Made by a program: the position numbers and the translations under genes. DNA of 64,000 bases, from contig NZ_BMQB01000010.1 of the NCBI RefSeq assembly GCF_014647895.1, positions 134,057-198,056 on the forward strand, written 5' to 3'. The notes under the pieces were generated by a model. That model did not search any database. It was not told the origin of the DNA and saw only the letters and a list, made by a program, of their open reading frames with translations. This DNA comes from Pilimelia anulata (GTDB lineage: Bacteria > Actinomycetota > Actinomycetes > Mycobacteriales > Micromonosporaceae). Shown in pieces: positions 50,394 through 57,935 of the stretch (position 1 is its first letter; each line of letters opens with the position of its first letter).

Positions 50394-52085
50394 ATGAGAC
50401 AGACCATTCGGCCGCCCCGTCCGGCCGCGCACCGCCCCGCCGCCCGGTGGGCGGCGCGGCTCGCCGGGCTGCTCGGCGCGCTCGCCGTCGCCGGTGCCGC
50501 GGTGCTGCTGCCCGCCGTACCGGCGGCCGCGCACGCCGCGCTCGTCGCCACGAACCCCAAGGCGGGCTCGGTCGTCCCGACGGCGCCGACGCAGGTCGTA
50601 CTGGAGTTCAGCGAGCCGGTCACGATCGTCCCGGAGAAGATGCGGGTGATCGGGCCGGACGGCGGCCGGTACGACGCCGACGCCGCCCGCGGCGAGGGCG
50701 CCCGGGTCACGATCCCGCTGCGCCCGGACGCGCCGAACGGCACCTACCTCGTCTCGTACCGGATCGTCTCCGCCGACAGCCACCCGGTGCCCGGCGGCTT
50801 CACGTACAGCGTCGGCGCCCCCTCGGCGAACCCGCCGAAGCTCGGCGAGACCGCCGAGCGGGTCGACCCGTGGGTGCGCGGGGCGGTGTCGCTGGCGAAG
50901 TTCCTCGGGTACGCGGGCGCGGCGCTGGCCGTCGGCGCGACCCTGGTGCTCGGCCTGCTCTGGCCGCAGCGGCTGGACCGCCGCCAGCCCATCCGGCTGG
51001 CCTGGGGCGGCCTCGGCCTGCTCGCCCTCGGCACGCTGCTCGGCCTGCTCTTCCAGGCCCCGTACGCCGCCGGCCGCGGCCTGTTCGGGATCACCGTCGC
51101 CGACCTCGAGCAGGTGCTCGGCAGCGAGTTCGGCACCGGGTACCTGATCCGGCTCGGCGTGCTCGCCGCCATCGCCTTCCTGCTGCCGCCGATCCTGGCC
51201 GGGCGGGCCTCGAAGCTGGACGCGATCCCGACCGTCGTGCTGGCCATGGTCGGCCTGGGCACCTGGGGGATCGCCGGGCACGCCGCCGCCTCGCCGGTGC
51301 CGGCGGTGTCGGTGGTCGCCGACGGCTTCCACGTCGCCGGGGCGGCGGTGTGGATCGGCGGCCTGGTGCTGCTGTTCGGGTACCTGCTGCGGCTGGCCAA
51401 CGACGTCGAGCTGGGCGCGATCCTGCCGATCTGGTCCCGCTGGGCGATGCTGGCCGTCGGCGCGATCGTGCTCAGCGGCACGGTCCAGGGGCTGATCGAG
51501 GTCAACACGCTGGACGGCCTGTTCGGCACCGCGTACGGGCAGCTCCTGCTGGTCAAGATCGGCCTGTTCCTCGCCCTGATGGGCGCCGCGACGTACGCCC
51601 GCCGGCTCACCGACCGCGCCGACACCGCGGCCGCGCCCGGCCGGCTGCGCCGGGTGGTGCTCGCCGAGGTGGCGGCGACCGTGGTCGTGCTCGCCGTGTC
51701 CTCGGTCCTGGTCCAGACGGCCCCGGCCCGCAGCGCGAGCGCGCAGGGCGAGCTGGGCGCGGGCCTGCCGTTCAGCGGCACGGTCGAGACCAAGCTGTAC
51801 ACGCTCCAGGTCGACGTCAACCCCGCCCGGATCGGCCCGAACGACATGCATGTGTACGCCTATACCGCCGACGGCCGCGCGCAGTCGGTGGTCGAATGGC
51901 GAGCGACGGCGACGCTGCCGTCGGCGGGCGTGGAGGAGGTCGGCATCCCACTGGTCAAGCTCACGGACAACCACGCGAGCGGTCAGTTTGCGCCGCCCAC
52001 CGCGGGGCAGTGGAAGCTGCGCTTCACCGTACGCACGTCCGACATCGACGAGGCATCCGTGACGATCACGGTGCCGATCTCGTGA
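50394..52085 (+). CDS. CopC-CopD fusion copper protein
   Basis: A 563-residue fusion. After the signal peptide, the mature protein begins at His in AAAHAALVATNPKAGS, and the CopC β-barrel keeps VSADSHPVPGGFTYSV, together the usual Cu(II) ligands. A CopD-like domain of about eight membrane helices follows (FLGYAGAALAVG to SVLVQTAPAR), then a C-terminal extracytoplasmic β-domain (about 100 residues, SGTVETKLYTLQVDVNPARIGPNDMHVY) related to FixH/YtkA-like modules. It likely imports or hands over copper. The ycnI gene follows after 20 nt. Confidence 0.93.
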   Translation: MRQTIRPPRPAAHRPAARWAARLAGLLGALAVAGAAVLLPAVPAAAHAALVATNPKAGSVVPTAPTQVVLEFSEPVTIVPEKMRVIGPDGGRYDADAARGEGARVTIPLRPDAPNGTYLVSYRIVSADSHPVPGGFTYSVGAPSANPPKLGETAERVDPWVRGAVSLAKFLGYAGAALAVGATLVLGLLWPQRLDRRQPIRLAWGGLGLLALGTLLGLLFQAPYAAGRGLFGITVADLEQVLGSEFGTGYLIRLGVLAAIAFLLPPILAGRASKLDAIPTVVLAMVGLGTWGIAGHAAASPVPAVSVVADGFHVAGAAVWIGGLVLLFGYLLRLANDVELGAILPIWSRWAMLAVGAIVLSGTVQGLIEVNTLDGLFGTAYGQLLLVKIGLFLALMGAATYARRLTDRADTAAAPGRLRRVVLAEVAATVVVLAVSSVLVQTAPARSASAQGELGAGLPFSGTVETKLYTLQVDVNPARIGPNDMHVYAYTADGRAQSVVEWRATATLPSAGVEEVGIPLVKLTDNHASGQFAPPTAGQWKLRFTVRTSDIDEASVTITVPIS

Positions 52086-52105
52086 TATCGAGGAAAGGGA
52101 AGTCC

Positions 52106-52825
52106 ATGCTCCGTCTCCGCTCCGCCCTCCCCGCGGCGCTCCTGTCGGTCGCGGCGACCGCTGGCGCCCTGCTCATCGTCGCCGCGCCGGCCGCCGCGCA
52201 CGTGACCATCAACGCCGAGAAGGCGGTCCAGGGCGGGTTCGCCAGAGCAGCGGTCCGGGTGCCGAACGAGAGCCCGACCGCCAGCACGATCAAGCTGGAG
52301 GTCAGCTTCCCGACCGACCAGCCGCTCGCCTCGGTGTCGTACGAGCCGGTGGCCGGCTGGGTCGCCGCCGTGGTCAAGGGCGCCCCGAGCAAGCCGGTCT
52401 CGGCCCACGGCTCGGAGGTCAAGGAGGTCGTCTCCAAGATCACCTGGACCGCGCCGGCGACCGGCGGCATCAAGCCGGGACAGTTCCAGGAGTTCCCGAT
52501 CTCGCTGGGCCCGCTGCCGCACGCCGACCAGCTCGTGTTCAAGGCGGTGCAGACGTACTCCGACGGCACGATCTCCCGCTGGATCCAGGAGACCCCGGCC
52601 GGCGGCGAGGAGCCGGAGAACCCGGCTCCGGTGCTCAAGCTGGCCGCGGCCCCCGAGGGAGCCGACGAGCACGGCGAGGGCGGTACGACCGAGGCCGGCG
52701 ACCACGACAAGTCCGGCTCGAACGGCGCCGCGCTCGGCCTCGCCATCGCCGGTCTGGTGCTGGCCCTGGTCGGCGTCGCGCTGGGCGCGCTGGCGCTCAA
52801 GCGCAGCGGCACCCGCTCCGCCTGA
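52106..52825 (+). CDS. ycnI: YcnI-like copper-binding protein (DUF1775)
   Basis: A 239-residue exported protein. Signal peptide cleavage at APAAAHVTINAE would expose His as the first residue, which in YcnI forms a histidine-brace-like Cu(II) site. The DUF1775 β-sandwich covers residues about 30-170 (FRVPNESPTAST, WTAPATGGIKPGQFQEFPIS), then a His/Gly/Glu-rich linker and a C-terminal membrane helix. AGGAAAGGGA precedes the ATG. Gene pairing with copCD is standard for copper handling. Confidence 0.92.
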   Translation: MLRLRSALPAALLSVAATAGALLIVAAPAAAHVTINAEKAVQGGFARAAVRVPNESPTASTIKLEVSFPTDQPLASVSYEPVAGWVAAVVKGAPSKPVSAHGSEVKEVVSKITWTAPATGGIKPGQFQEFPISLGPLPHADQLVFKAVQTYSDGTISRWIQETPAGGEEPENPAPVLKLAAAPEGADEHGEGGTTEAGDHDKSGSNGAALGLAIAGLVLALVGVALGALALKRSGTRSA

Positions 52826-52837
52826 CGACGCTCACCG

Positions 52838-52869
52838 GTACCCCTCTCCCGAAACCGGGAGAGGGGTAC
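52838..52869 (+). terminator. Terminator after ycnI
   Basis: A perfect 14-bp stem (52838-52851 with 52856-52869) with an AAAC loop, followed by TGTGCTGTTTGG. Confidence 0.85.
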
Positions 52870-52944
52870 TGTGCTGTTTGGGGTCGATAGCCCGGTTTAG
52901 GGCTGTATGTTCCGCTCTGTACGTGCTACAGGGGGGAAGTGGCG

Positions 52945-55900
52945 ATGCGGGTGTGGCGTACGATCACGGGGATTCTGCTGCTGCTGATCGGGGTACCGAT
53001 CGCGCTGGGCGGAGCGGGACTGCTCGCCCTCGGCGGCCACCGCGGCCCCGGCGGCGCCTTCACGGCCCCCGTCGAACGGATCGAGACCGCGGGGTACGCC
53101 CTGCTCGTCCCCGACCTCGACGCGTTGCTCGCCGCGCGGGCCCCGTTCGCCCGGGCCGAGCAGACGAAGCTGCGGATCGTCGCCCGCACGGCCACCGGCC
53201 CCGCCTTCGTCGGCCTCACCACCGACCGCCAGGCGGCGGACTACCTCGGCCCGGTCCGGCACACCAGGCTGACCGAGGTCCGGCTCGCCCGCGGCGAACT
53301 CCCCGCCCGGGTCAACTACGTGGCCGGCGCCGCGGTGCCCGTCGCGCCGCCGAGCGCCCAGCAGTTCTGGGCCAGCACCGGTACGGGCACCCTGGACCTG
53401 ACCCCCGCGGCCGGCCGCGGCCGCGCGCTGTCGCTGGTCGTGATGGCCCCGGACGGCGGCCTGCCGAAGTACATCTCGCTCACCGCCGAACTGCGCCCCG
53501 GCTGGCTCGACTCGACCGCCTGGGGACTGGCGGTGCTCGGGCTGGCGTTGCTGGCATTCGGCGTCCTGCTGCTGGCGTGGCCGCCGAAGCCGCGCGAGGT
53601 CGTGTACGTGGTGGACCCGGCGCAGGTACCGGAGATCGCCGCGCAGCTCGGCATCCCACTGCCGGCGGGCGAGTCGCTGCGCCGCCTGCCCCCACCCGCG
53701 GACACCAGCACGACCACTGTCGTCGCCGCCCCGCGCCCGGCCACCGAGCCGGCCCGGCGCGGCGGTACCGCGACCGGTGCCGGCAGCACGACCGGGGCGC
53801 GTGCGGGTGCCGCCGCGGACGTCGTGCGCGCGGACGACGTCGCCGAGAGTGTGCCGGCGCCGCGGCGCGGTGCCGGCGACAGTGAGCCGGGTCGCCCGGC
53901 GGCGGGCAGCGAGTCGGCGCCGGCAGGGGGCGAGGCGGCATCGGCAGGGCCGGACGGCGCGGTGAGCGCCGGGGGCGGGGCGACCGCCATTGACGCCGCC
54001 CCGTCGGACGAGGGCACTGCGCCGGCGCGGCCGGTCCCCGCTGGCGAGACTGTTCCCGGCGGCGAGACTGTTCCCGGCGGCGAGACTGTTCCCGGTGGCG
54101 AGACTGTTCCCGGTGGCGGCGCGGCGGCTCCCGGCGGGCGTCCGGGCCCGGAGCAGGACGAGACGCCCGCGTCGGGTCCCTCGCATGACGAATCCGCGCC
54201 GGTCCGTTCGCATGAGGAACCCGTCGCGGTACCCGCACGCGCCGGCGGCGTGGAAATCGATGGCGGTGTGGTGGCCGAGGGCGGCGTGGGGGCCGAGGGG
54301 TCGGCATCCGATGCCGCGGCGCCCGCCTCGGCCGAGTCGGTGTCCGGGGGTTCGCCGGCCGCCGTCGGGACTGCCGCGGCGACGGGGGAGCGCGCCGACG
54401 GCGACGGGGTCGCGGCGATGCGGGTGGCGGACCGGGAGGGGTCCACGGCGGACCGGTCCGCGAGCGCCACCGGCGAACCGGCCGCAAGCAGCAACGCCGA
54501 CCGCTCCCTTGTCCCGGTCCCGTCGCGCCAGGACGCGATCACCGCTGCGGACGAGCCGCGGCGGGATCGCGTCGAGGACGCCCCGGCGGCTGCCGGCGCT
54601 CCCGCTGGATCGACGGCACCGACGCCCACGGGCACTGCCGCGGACGTCGACGAGCCGGCAGACACCGTGCCCACGGCGGCATCCCCCGTGCCCGCGCCGA
54701 CAACGACCGACCACCCGGACGACGCGACAGACCACGCTCCGTCCCCGCTGACCGACACGAGTCCCGTCGGTGCCACCGCGGCCGACGCCACCGAACCCGC
54801 GGTCGCCACCCGGCCCACGGCAGCCACCGAGCCCGAACCGCTCGCGGCCGACGCACCGTTGACGGCTAGCGAGCAAGTGCCGTCCACTCGACCGCTCCCG
54901 GCGGCCGTCGATCCGTTCCCGGCCGTCGAATCGCCGGCGCCGGAGTCGCCGGCGGAGATCGCCGCCGCGGGCACCACGGCATCCGCCGACGCGGTGTCGG
55001 TCACGGTGACCGAAGCCGTCGACGATGCACCGACCCACGGGGACTCGGCAGTGGAGTCCCACCTGCCGTCCGCGGGTTCGCCGCTCGACCTCGACACCCC
55101 GCTGAGCGCCTACGCCGTCACCATCGAGGCCGACGACCCGCCGCTGGCCGCGGCCGCCCTGAGCGCCGTCGGCTCCCAGCGCCACGCGGAGGAGTTCGCC
55201 CTCCTCGCCCCGGACCCCGCCCACGACCCCACCCGAGCACCGGCGGACCGCTTCGACTCCTTCGACGAGGTCCCGAACGCCGGCATCGTCAGCACCTACA
55301 CCGACCCCGCGGGCGCCGAGTTCCCGCGCGCCGACACCGTGCGCGCCGACGGGCCGTCCGCCGACGCTCTGATCGGCCACGCCGTCGACCGGGGGGCGGG
55401 CGTGGGGGAGCCGAGCGTGGCCGCCCCGGCCGCCGAGGAGTCCGCTGCCGAGGAATGGCACATCGACGGGCCGGCCGCCGTCCACGCGTACGACCCGGAG
55501 CCGGCACTCCCGGACGCGGCAGGGCCACGGCAAGCCGCCGAGTCCCAGCAGGTCACGGCGCCGCGGGACGCCACGGAATCCCCGGGCGCCGCAGGGCCGC
55601 GGGATGCCACGGCGCCGCGGGAAGCTCCGGAGTTCCCGGACGACGCCGCCGAGGCAGCTCCCCGACCGGCCCCCCGCCAGCCCGGCGCCGAGCGGTCGGC
55701 CCCCGCCGACCACCCGGCACCCACGCCCACGGCCGGTACGGACCACCCGGCGCCGCCGGCACCCGCCACCGCGGACGACCCCGCACCGACCCGGGCCAGC
55801 GCCCCTCGACCCACGCTCCAGCCGGCACCGACCCAGTCGGCACCGACCCAGTCGGCACCGACCCAGCCGGCACCGACCCAGTCGGCACCGACCCAGCCCG

Positions 55901-56574
55901 CCCCGACCCAGCCCGCCCCGACCCAGCCGGCACCGGCCCAAGGACCGCCGACCCAAGCACCGCCGGCCCAGCCGGCTTCGCCCGGACCGGCACCGGCCCA
56001 GCCCGCACCCGCCCAGCCCGCGCCGGCCCAGGCCCCGCCACCCCGCCGTACCCGATCGGACGACCACCCGCTCGCCCCGGCGGCGGCCCAGCCCTCGGCG
56101 ACCGACCGCGGCGCGACCGCCGCACCGGCCGCCGACGCCGCACCGATCCCGACCGCCCTGGCCACGGCCATCCCACCCACCACGACCAAGCCCACCACGA
56201 CCAAGCCCACCACGACCGGGCCCGCCACCACCGGCCCCGTCGCCATCGGTGGCGGCCCCGGCGCGGCGCCCGCCGCCGACACGCTGACCGCCACCGCGGA
56301 CGCAGCGCCAACCGCGCCCGCGGCCCAGCGCCGCCCGCCCGCTCCCGCCCGCCGCGCCGGCGGCCTCCCGCCGGACACCGCCGCCGCCCTGGCCGCCGTC
56401 GCCGAGCTGATGGGCCCCGGCAAGGCGGCGGCCAAGAGCAAGCGCCAGCGCAAGCGCCCGACCGCCAAGGACACCCCGACCGCCGGGGACAGCCCGTCCG
56501 CCGGGGACAGCCCGAGCGCGAAGGACACCCGGACCGCCGAGGGCACCCCGGCCGCCGGGGACGACAAGAGCTGA
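52945..56574 (+). CDS. Large membrane-anchored protein with a disordered repeat region
   Basis: A 1209-residue protein. Helix 1 (VWRTITGILLLLIGVPIALGG) and helix 2 (WGLAVLGLALLAFGVLLLAWP, about residues 190-215) enclose an extracytoplasmic domain of about 150 residues with no recognised fold. Everything after about residue 225 is predicted cytoplasmic and disordered: Ala/Pro/Thr/Asp-rich, with four GETVPG units, many PTQPA/PTQSA pentads, KPTTT units and a basic segment KSKRQRKRP near the end. ATG 52945 has GGGGGGAAG upstream. Function unknown; it could be a scaffold or signalling tail. Confidence 0.75.
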   Translation: MRVWRTITGILLLLIGVPIALGGAGLLALGGHRGPGGAFTAPVERIETAGYALLVPDLDALLAARAPFARAEQTKLRIVARTATGPAFVGLTTDRQAADYLGPVRHTRLTEVRLARGELPARVNYVAGAAVPVAPPSAQQFWASTGTGTLDLTPAAGRGRALSLVVMAPDGGLPKYISLTAELRPGWLDSTAWGLAVLGLALLAFGVLLLAWPPKPREVVYVVDPAQVPEIAAQLGIPLPAGESLRRLPPPADTSTTTVVAAPRPATEPARRGGTATGAGSTTGARAGAAADVVRADDVAESVPAPRRGAGDSEPGRPAAGSESAPAGGEAASAGPDGAVSAGGGATAIDAAPSDEGTAPARPVPAGETVPGGETVPGGETVPGGETVPGGGAAAPGGRPGPEQDETPASGPSHDESAPVRSHEEPVAVPARAGGVEIDGGVVAEGGVGAEGSASDAAAPASAESVSGGSPAAVGTAAATGERADGDGVAAMRVADREGSTADRSASATGEPAASSNADRSLVPVPSRQDAITAADEPRRDRVEDAPAAAGAPAGSTAPTPTGTAADVDEPADTVPTAASPVPAPTTTDHPDDATDHAPSPLTDTSPVGATAADATEPAVATRPTAATEPEPLAADAPLTASEQVPSTRPLPAAVDPFPAVESPAPESPAEIAAAGTTASADAVSVTVTEAVDDAPTHGDSAVESHLPSAGSPLDLDTPLSAYAVTIEADDPPLAAAALSAVGSQRHAEEFALLAPDPAHDPTRAPADRFDSFDEVPNAGIVSTYTDPAGAEFPRADTVRADGPSADALIGHAVDRGAGVGEPSVAAPAAEESAAEEWHIDGPAAVHAYDPEPALPDAAGPRQAAESQQVTAPRDATESPGAAGPRDATAPREAPEFPDDAAEAAPRPAPRQPGAERSAPADHPAPTPTAGTDHPAPPAPATADDPAPTRASAPRPTLQPAPTQSAPTQSAPTQPAPTQSAPTQPAPTQPAPTQPAPAQGPPTQAPPAQPASPGPAPAQPAPAQPAPAQAPPPRRTRSDDHPLAPAAAQPSATDRGATAAPAADAAPIPTALATAIPPTTTKPTTTKPTTTGPATTGPVAIGGGPGAAPAADTLTATADAAPTAPAAQRRPPAPARRAGGLPPDTAAALAAVAELMGPGKAAAKSKRQRKRPTAKDTPTAGDSPSAGDSPSAKDTRTAEGTPAAGDDKS
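54043..54114 (+). repeat. 18-bp tandem repeat encoding GETVPG ×4
   Basis: Units of GGCGAGACTGTTCCCGG(C/T) start at 54043, 54061, 54079 and 54097, differing by one base. They encode GETVPG in the disordered tail of the large membrane protein. Confidence 0.9.
55824..56040 (+). repeat. 15-bp repeats encoding PTQ(P/S)A pentads
   Basis: The unit (G)CACCGACCCAG(T/C)CG recurs about seven times in a row from 55824, then degenerates into PAQPA-type pentads to about 56040. Purely coding repeat in the disordered tail. Confidence 0.85.
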
Positions 56575-56672
56575 GCCGGGCGGCCGAGCCGAGGAGACCG
56601 CGACGCGAGCCGAGCGGAGGGGTGGAGCGGAGGAAGCCGTCACCGGGGGTCGGAAAGGGCCCGGACACGGCT

Positions 56673-56810
56673 GTGGCCCCCGCGTCTGCCGTCGCGAGGG
56701 CCACTGCGCCGCACGGTGGCCGCACCCTCCGCGTCTGCCGTCGCGGAGTGCCGGGTGCAGCCGGCCGTTGGCGTTCAGCGACCCGCGCGTCTGCCGTAGC
56801 GTGGGTCGCT
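56673..56810. repeat. Three tandem hairpins with the same loop TCTGCCGT
   Basis: Hairpin 1 (56673-56704): 12-position stem with one C·A mismatch. Hairpin 2 (56722-56751): 7 + 3 bp with a 2-nt bulge. Hairpin 3 (56777-56810): 12 bp with one G·U. Each has TCTGCCGT in the loop, while stem sequences outside the inner CGCG differ but stay paired. Spacers are 17 and 25 nt. They lie 99 nt after the large repeat protein gene and 299 nt before orn. The function is unknown. Confidence 0.75.
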
Positions 56811-57096
56811 TCACCGGGGGAACGGTGTGCCGGAAAGTCCAAGGTACGCCGGGCAACCCGAGTGACACCACCGTGACGGATGGTGTACCTGTCCGGGAAA
56901 GTCCGGTTAACGCAGACGATAGCCCACGCGATGTCGACCGAACAGACCTGTCCAATCGAGCGTGGCTGTGATACACGCCACGCTCTCGATCGACAACCGT
57001 GCCCGTCCCGGGAGTGTTTGCCCTGGCTGCGGCCTCGCGGCCCCACTGTTTTGCGTGCCCGATCGGTAACGTTACGTGCGTCAGCGCGTGGCTGAG
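56811..57096. other. Noncoding region upstream of orn with a long bulged hairpin
   Basis: After the triple hairpins this region has no credible gene. GAGCGTGGC (56958-56966) and GCCACGCTC (56977-56985) form a 9-bp stem extended by GTG/CAC around an ATA loop with one bulged T. CCGGAAAGTCC (about 56830) and CCGGGAAAGTCCGG (about 56890) are similar segments 60 nt apart. GTAACGTTAC at 57066-57075 is a 10-bp palindrome near the orn promoter. No known riboswitch class is recognised. Confidence 0.5.
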
Positions 57097-57102
57097 TAGG
57101 CT
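57097..57102 (+). promoter_or_regulatory. -10 box TAGGCT, leaderless orn
   Basis: TAGGCT ends 6 nt before the orn GTG, with no ribosome binding site. Confidence 0.5.
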
Positions 57103-57108
57103 AACGCC

Positions 57109-57699
57109 GTGGCTGATCTTCTTGTCTGGATCGACTGTGAGATGACCGGGCTGGACCTGCGTGCCGACGCGCTCATCGAGGTGGCGGCGCTGGTGACCGA
57201 CCCGGACCTCAACGTCCTCGGCGACGGCGTGGACGTGGTGATCTCGGCGGAGGAGGCCAAGCTCGCCGCGATGCCCGACGTCGTCCGGGACATGCACGCC
57301 CGGTCCGGGCTCACCGACGAGGTCCGCGAGTCGACGGTCAGCATGGAGAAGGCCGAGCGGATGATCCTCGAGTACATCACCGCCCACGTCCCCGACCCGC
57401 GCACGGCGCCGCTGTGCGGCAACTCGATCGCCACGGACCGCGGCTTCATCGCCCGGGACATGCCCCTGCTGGACGCCCACCTGCACTACCGCATGATCGA
57501 CGTGTCCTCGATCAAGGAGCTGTGCCGGCGCTGGTACCCCCGGGTCTACTTCGGCCAGCCCCCCAAGGGCCTGGCCCACCGCGCGCTGGCCGACATCCGG
57601 GAGAGCATCCGCGAGCTGGAGTACTACCGCCGGACGATCTTCGTCCCGCTCCCCGGCCCGGACGTCACCGCCGCGAAGGCGATCGCCGCCGACCTGTAG
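57109..57699 (+). CDS. orn: Oligoribonuclease
   Basis: Orn degrades RNA dinucleotides, including pGpG from cyclic-di-GMP turnover, and in actinomycetes affects development. The 196-residue DEDDh exonuclease has LLVWIDCEMTGLDL (first Asp/Glu), GNSIATDRGFIARDMP (third acidic) and HRALADIRESIREL (His and last Asp). Length is normal. GTG 57109 sits 6 nt after a -10 box. tRNA-His follows. Confidence 0.95.
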   Translation: MADLLVWIDCEMTGLDLRADALIEVAALVTDPDLNVLGDGVDVVISAEEAKLAAMPDVVRDMHARSGLTDEVRESTVSMEKAERMILEYITAHVPDPRTAPLCGNSIATDRGFIARDMPLLDAHLHYRMIDVSSIKELCRRWYPRVYFGQPPKGLAHRALADIRESIRELEYYRRTIFVPLPGPDVTAAKAIAADL

Positions 57700-57733
57700 C
57701 CATCCCGGTCGGCGGGCGCCCGCCCCCGGCCGC

Positions 57734-57739
57734 TATGAT
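57734..57739 (+). promoter_or_regulatory. -10 box TATGAT upstream of tRNA-His
   Basis: TATGAT is close to consensus and lies 66 nt before the tRNA, which would give a leader of about 60 nt removed by processing. No matching -35 is obvious. Confidence 0.4.
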
Positions 57740-57772
57740 GGGTCGTCGCCAACGCCGCGTGCGCGGGCGCAC

Positions 57773-57808
57773 GTCAGTGGCACATGGTGATGTCAGTGGC
57801 ACATGGTG
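57773..57808 (+). repeat. Direct repeat running into tRNA-His
   Basis: GTCAGTGGCACATGGTG occurs at 57773-57789 and again at 57792-57808 with a 2-nt spacer. The second copy runs into the first bases of tRNA-His, so the 5' flank of the gene looks duplicated. Confidence 0.85.
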
Positions 57809-57878
57809 GTCGTAGCTCAGCTGGTAGAGCACCGGGTTGTGGTCCCGGGGGCCGCGGGTTCAAGTCCCGTCGATCACC
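57805..57878 (+). tRNA. tRNA-His (anticodon GTG)
   Basis: Acceptor GTGGTCG/CGATCAC, anticodon stem CCGGG/CCCGG with loop TTGTGGT (anticodon GTG), and T arm GCGGG TTCAAGT CCCGT. G-1 (57805) faces C73 (57878), the histidine identity pair. CCA not encoded. Confidence 0.96.
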
Positions 57879-57887
57879 CCAACGAGA

Positions 57888-57924
57888 AATGTGGCCGGTC
57901 CCCGAGGGGCCGGCCACATTTTTT
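57888..57924. terminator. Bidirectional terminator between tRNA-His and the first L,D-transpeptidase gene
   Basis: AATGTGGCCGG pairs with CCGGCCACATT, continued by TCCC/GGGG inside, then a T-run of six on the plus strand. The opposite strand has AAATG symmetry, so it can also end the convergent transpeptidase transcript. Confidence 0.85.
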
Positions 57925-57935
57925 GCGTACGGCAA

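Noticed and set aside
55824..56040. CRISPR-like array
   Set aside because: The repeats are in-frame coding pentads without unique spacers of constant length.
52897..57579. A 1560-codon open frame on the minus strand opposite the large repeat protein
   Set aside because: In this G+C-rich DNA stops are rare in shadow frames. The frame crosses the hairpin array and orn, has Arg/Gly-rich nonsense composition and no start context.
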